Below are positions 1 through 5,839 of a stretch of DNA of 9,044 nt, piece by piece. The DNA is from Clostridiales bacterium (GTDB taxonomy: Bacteria; Bacillota; Clostridia; Lachnospirales; Lachnospiraceae): NCBI GenBank assembly GCA_019420425.1, contig JAHZHG010000092.1, positions 1 through 9,044 on the forward strand, written 5' to 3'. The stretch's first letter is position 1, and every line of letters begins with the position of its first letter. The position numbers and the translations under genes were made by a program. Below the pieces are notes generated by a model. It made no database searches, was not told where the DNA came from, and was given only the letters and a program-made list of their open reading frames with translations.

Positions 1-662
1 GTGTCCAGCACACGGATCTCCGTCATGGACGGATCGCGGTTTTCCTCGCCGCGGAAGTAATTCTGGATATGCAGGAAGTCCTTAAAGGTCATGGCCAGGC
101 CCAGGGAATCGTACAGCGCCTTCAGCTCTGTCTCGGGCATATCCCGGAAGCCGTCAAAAATCTTTACATCCGCCGGCTCGTCAAATACGGTAACCAGGGT
201 TTCCGGCTTTTCCAGGCCGGTTTCCCGGGAGTCTACGGGGTTGATGCAGTATGCTTTTACCGCCTCTTTTTCTTCAGGAGAAATATTTCCCTTCAGCACG
301 TAGGTAGTGGCGGAGCGAATGATCGGCTCTTCGTCCTCCTTCAGGAATTTGACGCACTGCTCTGCGGAATCCGCCCTCTGGTCAAACTGGCCCGGCAGAT
401 ATTCCACGGAAAAGGTGCACTCATCCTCCGCTATCGGAAATGTCTCTTCATATAATATATCAACGGGCGGTTCAGAAAACACGGTCCGGCAGGCCGATGC
501 AAATACCTCATCGGAAATATTTTCCACATCATAGCGGATCAGGATTCGTACATCTTCAAGTCCGCTGATCCCCAGATAGCTGTGTATTTCATGGCGTAGT
601 TCCTTCGCTGCCACTGCAAAATCCGGCTTTTTCTCTACATAAACTCTTCTGACTTTGCTCAT
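1..662 (-). CDS. purL: Phosphoribosylformylglycinamidine synthase (large, clostridial clade II), N-terminal part
   Basis: The gene starts at 662 and runs off the left edge, leaving 220 codons of a protein that is normally about 1,250 residues. The N-terminus (MSKVRRVYVEKK), the segment ISGLEDVRILIRYDVE and the closing RDPSMTEIRVLDT just ahead of the edge match the single-chain FGAM synthase found in Clostridia (TIGR01857-type). In that family the next residues would be the conserved YWSDHCRH stretch. The enzyme makes formylglycinamidine ribonucleotide from FGAR, ATP and glutamine, the fourth step of cytosolic de novo purine synthesis. The visible part covers only the N-terminal PurS-like region and linker; the synthetase and glutaminase domains lie outside the window. 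The ATG is set by AGGAGG six bases upstream. It has its own promoter and a structured leader of about 110 bases. No frame damage is seen. Confidence 0.93.
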   Translation of the reverse strand, partial: MSKVRRVYVEKKPDFAVAAKELRHEIHSYLGISGLEDVRILIRYDVENISDEVFASACRTVFSEPPVDILYEETFPIAEDECTFSVEYLPGQFDQRADSAEQCVKFLKEDEEPIIRSATTYVLKGNISPEEKEAVKAYCINPVDSRETGLEKPETLVTVFDEPADVKIFDGFRDMPETELKALYDSLGLAMTFKDFLHIQNYFRGEENRDPSMTEIRVLD

Positions 663-691
663 GGAAATCCTCCTGTAATGGTTTGGTGGGC

Positions 692-724
692 GCCGCAGCC
701 CTCCGGACAACAGGACGCTGCGGC
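692..724 (-). other. Stem-loop in the purL leader, close to the start codon
   Basis: An 8-bp perfect stem (692-699 with 717-724, GCCGCAGC/GCTGCGGC) encloses a 17-base loop. It ends about 30 bases before the purL start codon and leaves the ribosome binding site free. No T tract follows, so it is not a terminator by itself. It sits just downstream of the terminator-like hairpin in the same leader and could be an RNA-stability or regulatory stem. Its role is not known. Confidence 0.45.
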
Positions 725-736
725 AGTGCTGACGGC

Positions 737-767
737 AAAAACGGGGGGAGATTGACAAACCTCCCCC
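737..767 (-). terminator. Terminator-like hairpin inside the purL leader
   Basis: Read on the minus strand, a 7-bp GGGGGAG/CTCCCCC stem (761-767 with 744-750, 10-base loop) is followed by CG and five T (737-741). This has the form of a factor-independent terminator. With the predicted purL start site near 775 it begins within the first ten transcribed bases, so it would stop purL transcription early. The other strand also carries a T-rich tail (768-778), so the element could act in both directions. Possible roles are attenuation of purL or insulation from the neighbouring RNA gene. Confidence 0.5.
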
Positions 768-781
768 TTTTCTTTCTTCAT

Positions 782-810
782 ATTTTAACATTGCGATGTG
801 GTTCTGACAA
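782..810 (-). promoter_or_regulatory. purL promoter (extended -10)
   Basis: On the minus strand TTGTCA (805-810) and TAAAAT (782-787) are separated by exactly 17 bases, and TGT directly precedes the -10 (TGn extension). The start site would be near 775, giving a leader of about 110 bases before purL. An inverted repeat CATTGC/GCAATG (789-794 and 814-819) spans the spacer and -35 and could be an operator, but no known PurR box is visible. Confidence 0.7.
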
Positions 811-829
811 GAAGCAATGCGAATTTTTG

Positions 830-1046
830 TGTAGGATTTTACATGTATTGGATACCCGGACGCCCCGTCTGACGGGGCATAGTGGGCCAGCCGGGGCTGA
901 GCGCGAAGCCGATAGATGAAAGCCGGAAGTTTTTGCTGTCCGCCGGGGTATACCTTCCGGCGAAAGTCGAAGAACTCACGCATTTGTACATCCGCCTTAG
1001 AAGCACAGCCCCGAGCGGCAGCGTATCCACTGTGTAAAATCCTATA
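830..1046 (+). ncRNA. Large structured non-coding RNA, possibly raiA-motif RNA
   Basis: The two ends pair in a 12-bp perfect helix (832-843 with 1033-1044), extended by G831·U1045 and U830-A1046 outside and U844·G1032, G845·U1031 inside. A second helix follows (850-855 with 1023-1028). Inside are a hairpin (862-869/871-878), a long helix (886-899 with 1006-1019, two bulged A), and an 8-bp hairpin (922-929/954-961). Bases 857-861 can pair with loop bases 938-942 as a pseudoknot. The wobble pairs exist only if the plus strand is transcribed, which sets the strand. No credible ORF explains the conservation of pairing. Size, multi-branched closed form and clostridial host fit the raiA-motif RNA, a class reported to affect sporulation, but I cannot confirm family membership by eye. 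I see no clear promoter or U-tract terminator. A 6S RNA is unlikely because the fold branches. Confidence 0.55.
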
Positions 1047-1056
1047 GAATTCCTCC

Positions 1057-1992
1057 CTACCCATGCAACCGATGAATTATCTTATACACAATTTCATGCT
1101 GCGTTACCACCGGCCCCTTGTGGGCGAAGAAGATGATTCCGTCTGTGGGGGAAATGACCTGGCTGGTTACTCTTCCGTCGTAGGGGTGCAGGATGTCAGC
1201 CAGTATCTCGCCGTGGGTGACATAATCCCCCGGCTGCCGGTATCTCCGGTAGATTCCGCCGCCCTCACTGCGCACTATGCTCAGCTCTTCTTCATTGATC
1301 ACACTGGCGATATAGCCGCTGTGGCAGTTGTACCGCAGTATCCCCATCCTGGTCAGGAACCGCAGCACTGCGGAAACGGCCTGATCTGCAGACTGCTCGT
1401 CGATGTGGTCGGTTTCTTTGGTGTAAATGGAAAACGCGTTTGTATCCCAGATCTGCCAGTTGTAGTTCAGCGTTACCGTATCAATGGGGCTGGGCTTGCG
1501 CACCACCACATAGGGCAGGCCGAACAGGTTGGCCAGACTGGGGCTCTGATAGCCCGTATCCATCATCCGTACATGGGGTACAAAATCTCCCGGCAGATAA
1601 AAGCTGGCAAACTGTATGCCGTAGGCATAATGCTGCACCACGTCGAACAGGCCCGCCGCAATCCTCTGGGTCGTCTCTCCCCCACTGTGTCCCGGAAACA
1701 TCCGGTTAATGTCCGTGTTATCCACCGCCCAGAACCGCTTTCCGATGTTCATGGAGTACCGGTTCACACTGGGTACCACCAGAATCTCATTGTCCGCGAC
1801 AATGGCCCCCTTTTCCTCCAGCGCCTTCAGCGCCCGGATCAGCTGGGAGCATACATACATCTGCTGGAATTCATTTCCCCGGATCGCGCCTACAATACAG
1901 GCGGCCTTTGTGCCCTTGCCAAAAGAGTACCCGCGGATATCCATACGCTCCCTGTACGGAGACTCTATCGAATAGATGATCTCTTCCCGCAT
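1057..1992 (-). CDS. Succinylglutamate desuccinylase/aspartoacylase-family protein with lost zinc ligands (predicted pseudoenzyme)
   Basis: This 311-residue protein belongs to the AstE/AspA (M14-like) family, whose active members are zinc enzymes that hydrolyse N-acyl amino acids. It aligns along its whole length with the preceding gene product, which is also 311 residues. It keeps Glu41 of the HxxE motif, the DINR-MFPG segment (Asn96, Arg97) and Glu193 aligned with the catalytic Glu. The first zinc His is Arg38 (AIRGNE instead of the usual HGDE/HGNE), and the third ligand is Ala129 where the partner has His129. Zinc binding is therefore probably lost. The C-terminal half (about 225-311) is a beta-rich, lipoyl-like region as in its partner. 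The start is ATG at 1992, one base after the upstream stop, with GGGGGAGGTG inside the upstream gene's end, so the two are translationally coupled. An upstream in-frame start at 2043 would overlap the neighbour and lacks such a site. It may form a heteromer with the active paralogue; this is inference. Confidence 0.85.
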   Translation of the reverse strand: MREEIIYSIESPYRERMDIRGYSFGKGTKAACIVGAIRGNEFQQMYVCSQLIRALKALEEKGAIVADNEILVVPSVNRYSMNIGKRFWAVDNTDINRMFPGHSGGETTQRIAAGLFDVVQHYAYGIQFASFYLPGDFVPHVRMMDTGYQSPSLANLFGLPYVVVRKPSPIDTVTLNYNWQIWDTNAFSIYTKETDHIDEQSADQAVSAVLRFLTRMGILRYNCHSGYIASVINEEELSIVRSEGGGIYRRYRQPGDYVTHGEILADILHPYDGRVTSQVISPTDGIIFFAHKGPVVTQHEIVYKIIHRLHG

Positions 1993-1993
1993 A

Positions 1994-2929
1994 TCAATAC
2001 ACCTCCCCCAGAATCCTGGCCAGCAGAGATCCCGGATAAACAATCGGATATTCCCTTCGGGTAAATACCATGCCGGTCACATTTGCCTTTATGTATTCCT
2101 TCACCGTTCCGGACAGGGGATCTACGATTTCTCCGATGGGCTCCCCCTCCTTCACCTCATCCCCGTGCATGATAGACGGGACAAAAATCCCGGCGGCATT
2201 CGCATTCACAAAGCCTACCTGGTGATCTGTGGACACAATCGGCTCCTTTACCGGCTCCACCGGCCCCGTCCAGATCCCCAGCACCTTCATCAGGTTGAAA
2301 ATGCCGTGAATCAGCTGATTGCAGTACGTCTCCGTAATCCGCATCCCCACTCCCATTTCCACGACCAGCGTGGGCACTCCGGCCGTATTCAGGCTGTGGG
2401 CCAGCGTGGCCTCCAGCACGGTGGCTGCCGCATGGATCCAGACAAAGTCCACATTCAGCTCCTTTGCATAGGGAACCAGCAAATCTGCCGTATTCTCGCT
2501 GATCCGCACCTGGGGAATCTCCATCAGGAAAATGTTGCTGGAGTGGATGTCAATGCACATATCCGAGCCTTTTATATCCTCCGTAATCTGATACGCCACC
2601 GTTTCCGCCATCGGCCCTTCTTTGCTTCCCGGGAATATCCGGTTCATATCCAGATCGAACATGGGGATCCCCCGGCTGATGGAATCAATCCCCAGGGGAT
2701 TCGTCGCCGGATAAATATCCACAATCCCGGCAAGGTACTCCGGATGCTCCTGTATCTGCCGGTTCAGCTCGTAGCAGACATACTGGCCTTCCAGCTCATC
2801 GCCGTGCGTCCCGGTCACAATCGAAATCCGCTTTTCATTTCCGGTCAGTGTCTCTGGCTCCAGCCGCTGCTTTTGAATCAGCAGCTGCTCATCCACCGGG
2901 AGCTGCACCGACGCCACCTGTTTAATCAT
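1994..2929 (-). CDS. Succinylglutamate desuccinylase/aspartoacylase-family zinc hydrolase
   Basis: A 311-residue member of the AstE/AspA family (M14-like carboxypeptidase fold), whose enzymes cleave the amide bond of N-acyl amino acids. All expected active-site parts are visible: GTHGDE with zinc ligands His42 and Glu45, LDMNRIFPG with Asn96 and Arg97, IDIHSS with zinc ligand His129, and VVEMG with Glu191 as the general base. The C-terminal third (about 215-311) resembles the beta-barrel/lipoyl-like tail of the family (repeated Gly, GxxVxxGExIGEI pattern). The ATG at 2929 is preferred over a GTG fifteen bases upstream because GGAGG lies six bases before it. It overlaps the transglutaminase stop by eight bases. 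It is fourth in the amidoligase operon, and its substrate may be the amide product made by the ATP-grasp enzyme. The actual substrate cannot be read from the sequence. Confidence 0.88.
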   Translation of the reverse strand: MIKQVASVQLPVDEQLLIQKQRLEPETLTGNEKRISIVTGTHGDELEGQYVCYELNRQIQEHPEYLAGIVDIYPATNPLGIDSISRGIPMFDLDMNRIFPGSKEGPMAETVAYQITEDIKGSDMCIDIHSSNIFLMEIPQVRISENTADLLVPYAKELNVDFVWIHAAATVLEATLAHSLNTAGVPTLVVEMGVGMRITETYCNQLIHGIFNLMKVLGIWTGPVEPVKEPIVSTDHQVGFVNANAAGIFVPSIMHGDEVKEGEPIGEIVDPLSGTVKEYIKANVTGMVFTRREYPIVYPGSLLARILGEVY

Positions 2930-3701
2930 GCTCTTCCTCCACACTCACATATATTTTCTGCCGCTGAGAGGCCGCGCCCACAAAAATCCCGCGCTCCATG
3001 GAGCAGTCCCGGTAATCGCGGCCATGGGCGGCCTTTATATAAATGTCATCCACAAACCGGTTATGCGTAGGGTCAAAGCCGATCCATCGCCGGCCGTCAT
3101 GAATCTCGGCCCACGCATGGGTAGCCCCTTCTCCCAGCATCATCCCGGCCACATATCTGGCCGGAATCCCGCATCTCCTGCACAGCGCAATAAAAATGTG
3201 GGCGTAATCCTGACATACCCCACAGCCTGCTCCCAGCGCCTGCCCCGCCGTCGTGGCAATTGTTGTCGTATTCGGTTGGTAACGGAAATGATCGTACAGG
3301 GCCTGCATCAGCACACAGCCGCGCTCAAACGGATTTTTCCCGCGCGTATCGTGCTTTGCCAGAAAAGCGTCGATCTCCGGGGAAAAACCGGTCAGTACGG
3401 TGGGATACCTGTACATCCCGTGGCACTCCTCCGGCTGCCTCTGCAGCTGATCCACCTGCGCCCTGCCCATTACCTCACAGTAAAACCGGCGGTGATTTTC
3501 CACGCATCTGCCGCTGTACAGACAATTGCCGAACCCGTCCATGCTTTCCGACAAATCGTCTGCCGGATCAATATATCTGCTGTCTACCTGCACGGTCTGT
3601 ACCCCATCGGAATGGGGTACACAGCGCAGGGAAAAATAATGCTCTCTTACCGGTTCGGAAAATTCCAGATCCATCCGGTAATGAAACCTCAGTTTTTTCA
3701 T
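2922..3701 (-). CDS. Transglutaminase-like cysteine protease/transferase
   Basis: 259 residues with a bacterial transglutaminase N-terminal beta domain (about 1-85, starting LRFHYRMDLEFSEPVREHYFSL) and a transglutaminase-like catalytic core (about 120-235). The triad is complete: Cys163 in GVCQDYAH, His195 in THAW and Asp210 in FDPTHN. Length is close to the family norm (roughly 260-300). Members act as amide-bond hydrolases or transferases. In gene sets with permuted ATP-grasp and alpha-E proteins they are thought to act on the peptide or conjugate made by the ATP-grasp enzyme. There is no signal peptide or membrane segment, so it is probably cytosolic. The start is ATG at 3701, four bases after the alpha-E stop, with a poorly placed AAGG immediately before it, so translation may depend on coupling. 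The last eight bases overlap the next gene. Confidence 0.92.
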   Translation of the reverse strand: MKKLRFHYRMDLEFSEPVREHYFSLRCVPHSDGVQTVQVDSRYIDPADDLSESMDGFGNCLYSGRCVENHRRFYCEVMGRAQVDQLQRQPEECHGMYRYPTVLTGFSPEIDAFLAKHDTRGKNPFERGCVLMQALYDHFRYQPNTTTIATTAGQALGAGCGVCQDYAHIFIALCRRCGIPARYVAGMMLGEGATHAWAEIHDGRRWIGFDPTHNRFVDDIYIKAAHGRDYRDCSMERGIFVGAASQRQKIYVSVEEEHD

Positions 3702-3705
3702 GCCT

Positions 3706-4383
3706 TCACACCGAAATTATGGTTCCCAGCAAATCCAGGGCCTCCCCATAATTTTCTTTCCATCCTTCTTTTTTCGCGATGATTTCGGACAGACGGGCCA
3801 GGTTTTCGCTCCGGTAATACAGCTTAAGCTTGCCCAGCCGGTTTTTCATCTTGCTGAATTCCTTTTCCAGCAGGTTCACCGGCAGCCCAAATCGGAAATA
3901 CAGATCCAGGCGTTCCACATATTTTCCTGACTTCATCAGGTTGCGGGATTCCTCGTCCTCCACATAATCATCCACGGCGCCCCAAAATGCCAGCAAATAG
4001 TCTACCACACTTTGCATTTCAAGTAAAGAATGCTCATGCATACTTCCCTCACCCATCAGATCCAGGCTCATCTGAATATAGGCAAGCACATCACTGCTGA
4101 TTTCATTCCGAAGCAGGATCGCGTTATCGTATGCCCTTCTCAGGTTTGCATAGAGGGAGTCAGGATTCTCCTGATCAAACAGATACCGATAGTCAAAATC
4201 CTCCCGGTCCCGGTAAATATTCGGAATAGACAAACGCTCACAGTAGCGTATATATGCCTGTGCGTCCCGGTCAATCATTTCGTCGTAATACTGATTAAAC
4301 ATCCTGAGCGTAGTATAGACGCGCTCTGCGTATCTGCCCAGCCAGTACAGCTGGCTTACCTTTTCTAATGAGATAATACCCAT
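3706..4383 (-). CDS. Alpha-E domain protein (DUF403), short form
   Basis: 225 residues, mostly alpha-helical, opening with the family signature around YWLGRYAER (residues 13-21). It continues with the typical helix-rich pattern, including RRAYDNAILLRNEISSDV (83-100) and a Glu-rich helical region. The alpha-E family is found almost only beside permuted ATP-grasp and transglutaminase genes. Its biochemical role is unknown, and it may be a scaffold or a carrier of the substrate. Many members are about 300 residues, so this one is compact, apparently shortened in the interior and C-terminus rather than broken, since reading frame and stop are clean. The ATG at 4383 lies 19 bases inside the end of the ATP-grasp gene, with AAGG five bases upstream and a stronger GGAGGAGG further out. 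The overlap indicates translational coupling and probably matched amounts of the two proteins. Confidence 0.9.
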   Translation of the reverse strand: MGIISLEKVSQLYWLGRYAERVYTTLRMFNQYYDEMIDRDAQAYIRYCERLSIPNIYRDREDFDYRYLFDQENPDSLYANLRRAYDNAILLRNEISSDVLAYIQMSLDLMGEGSMHEHSLLEMQSVVDYLLAFWGAVDDYVEDEESRNLMKSGKYVERLDLYFRFGLPVNLLEKEFSKMKNRLGKLKLYYRSENLARLSEIIAKKEGWKENYGEALDLLGTIISV

Positions 4384-5684
4384 GTATCCTTAAATCCTCC
4401 TCCCTGAGATGAATTTACTACGAATGAATCCGGGTTCCGGGAAAAGCGGGTCAGGCCGCTGGCCCAGACCTTTGTCGTCTCTCCGGAAAGCACAAATGCC
4501 CGCAGATCTGCCTTCCGCGGCACCGGCTCTCCCTTATCCATAATATCCAGATCCAGGAAATCAATAACCTCCTGGGCGATAAACCGTCTGGACTCCGTTT
4601 TGATCCGCTCCCGCCAGCCCGCCAGTTGCTCCCTGGTCATGTCCTTGCCAAACACCACGCCGTAGCCTCCGGCCTCTGACACATCTTTGATGACCAGCGT
4701 CTCCAGGTGCTCCAGCACGTATTTCTGATCCTTCTCGTAGTAGGGAAGATACGTGGGCGCATTTTTCAGAATCGGCTCCTGCTCCAGATAATAGCGGATC
4801 ATCTTCGGCACGAAATAATAGATTCCCTTATCGTCAGCCACACCGTTGCCCGGCGCATTTACGATAGCGACGTTTCCGGCGCGGTACGCATTGATCAGGT
4901 TGGGCACACCGATCAGCGACTCAGGCAGGAAGGTCATCGGATCCAGGTATTCGTCGGAAATCCTGCGGTAAATCACGCCCACCCGCTGTTTCTTTCCCGT
5001 GTAGTCCCGGTAATATACCTGGTTGTGATCCACAAACAGATCTGCGTTGGACACCAGTACGGATTTTGACCGCTCGGCCAGATAGGAATGCTCAAAAAAT
5101 GCGGCGTTGTACCGGCCCGGCGTCATGATTGCACAGATTCCGCCCATATTTACATTTTCCATCGTCTCCCTGAGCAGCTCTGCATAGTTCCGGTTATCCC
5201 GCACCGCATTGTGGGTAAAGCTGCCCGGGGAGGCGCGCCTGCACAGCTCTCTGGCGATCATCGGATAGGAGGCGCCGGAGGGAATCCGCAGATTGTCCTC
5301 CAGAATATACCAGCTTTTATCCTTTGCCTGCACCAGATCAATGCCGGAAATGTGGCTGTAAATCCCCTTTGGGGGAGTAAAGCCTTCGCATTCCGGTAAA
5401 TATCCTTTAGAAGAATAAACAAACTCCTCCGGGACCACACCATCCCGGATAATCTGCTTTTTCCCGTAAATATCCGTTAAAAACAGATTCAGCGCATCCA
5501 CACGCTGAATGAGCCCCCGCTCCATTTCATCAAATTCAGCCTTGGTAATTACCCTTGGGATCGCATCAAACGGAAACAGTTGCTCGTGAAAGGTGCCGTT
5601 TTTGTAAATGCCAAACTTCACCCCGTATCTCGCCAACAGCTTATTGATCATCTCCTCATGTTCAACCAATTCCTGCATTGCCAT
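4365..5684 (-). CDS. Circularly permuted ATP-grasp amidoligase (DUF404/DUF407 type)
   Basis: 439 residues of the circularly permuted ATP-grasp family. Diagnostic segments in order: FPFDAIPRVI (37-46), YILEDNLRIPSG (126-137), MTPGRYNAAFFEH (187-199), RVGVIYRRISDEYLDP (234-249), APGNGVADDKG (277-287), LVIKDVSEAGGYG (330-342, a glycine-rich nucleotide-binding loop) and KADLRAFV (391-398, likely metal/ATP contact). Family members are predicted to form amide or peptide bonds by an acyl-phosphate intermediate with ATP; no substrate is established for this subgroup. It is the first gene of the operon and overlaps alpha-E by 19 bases. Two starts are possible: ATG 5684, with AAGGAGAG ending right next to it, or ATG 5678, which sits eight bases after GGAG and is better spaced. 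They differ by two residues. Length is near the family norm. Confidence 0.93.
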   Translation of the reverse strand: MAMQELVEHEEMINKLLARYGVKFGIYKNGTFHEQLFPFDAIPRVITKAEFDEMERGLIQRVDALNLFLTDIYGKKQIIRDGVVPEEFVYSSKGYLPECEGFTPPKGIYSHISGIDLVQAKDKSWYILEDNLRIPSGASYPMIARELCRRASPGSFTHNAVRDNRNYAELLRETMENVNMGGICAIMTPGRYNAAFFEHSYLAERSKSVLVSNADLFVDHNQVYYRDYTGKKQRVGVIYRRISDEYLDPMTFLPESLIGVPNLINAYRAGNVAIVNAPGNGVADDKGIYYFVPKMIRYYLEQEPILKNAPTYLPYYEKDQKYVLEHLETLVIKDVSEAGGYGVVFGKDMTREQLAGWRERIKTESRRFIAQEVIDFLDLDIMDKGEPVPRKADLRAFVLSGETTKVWASGLTRFSRNPDSFVVNSSQGGGFKDTWVLSH

Positions 5685-5726
5685 CTCTCCTTCCCTTTGC
5701 CGCAGCGCAAGCCCCGGAGGCTTTTA

Positions 5727-5762
5727 TATCATAGGAAACTGCGAAGCAGTTTCCTGATGATA
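5727..5762. repeat. Long GCGAAGC-type stem-loop in the amidoligase operon leader
   Basis: A 10-bp perfect stem (5733-5742 with 5746-5755) closes a three-base loop, GAA on the plus strand. It is extended by a 6-bp stem (5727-5732 with 5757-5762) past one bulged G at 5756. The centre TGCGAAGCA is one of the compact GNA-triloop hairpins that recur in this window. It lies between a T-tract terminator and the start of the ATP-grasp gene, so it is in the operon's leader. No T run follows in either direction that would make it a standard terminator. It may be an RNA-stability element or half of a terminator/antiterminator pair. Confidence 0.6.
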
Positions 5763-5763
5763 C

Positions 5764-5791
5764 AAAAAAAGACGCCCATTTTCCATGGGCG
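5764..5791 (-). terminator. Intrinsic terminator between helicase and ATP-grasp genes
   Basis: On the minus strand CGCCCAT/ATGGGCG (5785-5791 with 5773-5779, 5-base loop) is followed by TC and seven T (5764-5770). It would end transcripts coming from the helicase gene. It also lies downstream of the promoter predicted at 5811-5839, at about +13 to +40 of that transcript, so it may also limit expression of the amidoligase operon. Confidence 0.8.
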
Positions 5792-5810
5792 CCTTTGCCT
5801 GACTATTTTT

Positions 5811-5839
5811 ATCATACACAAAATCCTATTCATTGTCAA
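5811..5839 (-). promoter_or_regulatory. Promoter of the amidoligase operon, overlapping the helicase stop codon
   Basis: On the minus strand a consensus -35 TTGACA (5834-5839) and -10 TATGAT (5811-5816, five of six matches) are 17 bases apart. The helicase stop codon TGA is part of the -35 box. Transcription would begin near 5804, leaving a leader of about 120 bases that contains first the intrinsic terminator and then the long stem-loop. No other promoter of similar quality is seen before the ATP-grasp gene. Confidence 0.7.

Noticed and set aside
752..757. Perfect TTGACA on the plus strand as -35 of the structured RNA
   Set aside because: No -10 lies 16-18 bases downstream; the nearest (TATTTT at 781) is 23 bases away. 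The hexamer is the loop of the purL leader hairpin.
683..919. Plus-strand 78-codon frame between purL and the structured RNA
   Set aside because: It runs through the purL leader hairpins and into the first helices of the RNA, has no ribosome binding site and resembles no protein.
839..1030. Minus-strand 63-codon frame within the structured RNA
   Set aside because: Its whole length is explained by paired helices; the start has no proper ribosome binding site.
830..1046. 6S RNA as identity of the structured RNA
   Set aside because: 6S RNA is one long rod with a central bubble. This region branches into several separate helices.
1063..2064. Long plus-strand open frame of 333 codons opposite the second aspartoacylase gene
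   Set aside because: Low-complexity His/Pro/Arg-rich composition, no recognisable family, and exactly antisense to a clear protein family member. It is a shadow of the third-position GC in the real gene.
1994..2944. GTG at 2944 as start of the first aspartoacylase gene
   Set aside because: The ATG at 2929 has GGAGG six bases upstream, and the GTG would place this ribosome site inside the coding region.
1976..3070. Plus-strand open frame of 364 codons opposite the first aspartoacylase gene
   Set aside because: Antisense to a gene with a full active site; composition rich in His, Arg and Pro, and no ribosome binding site.
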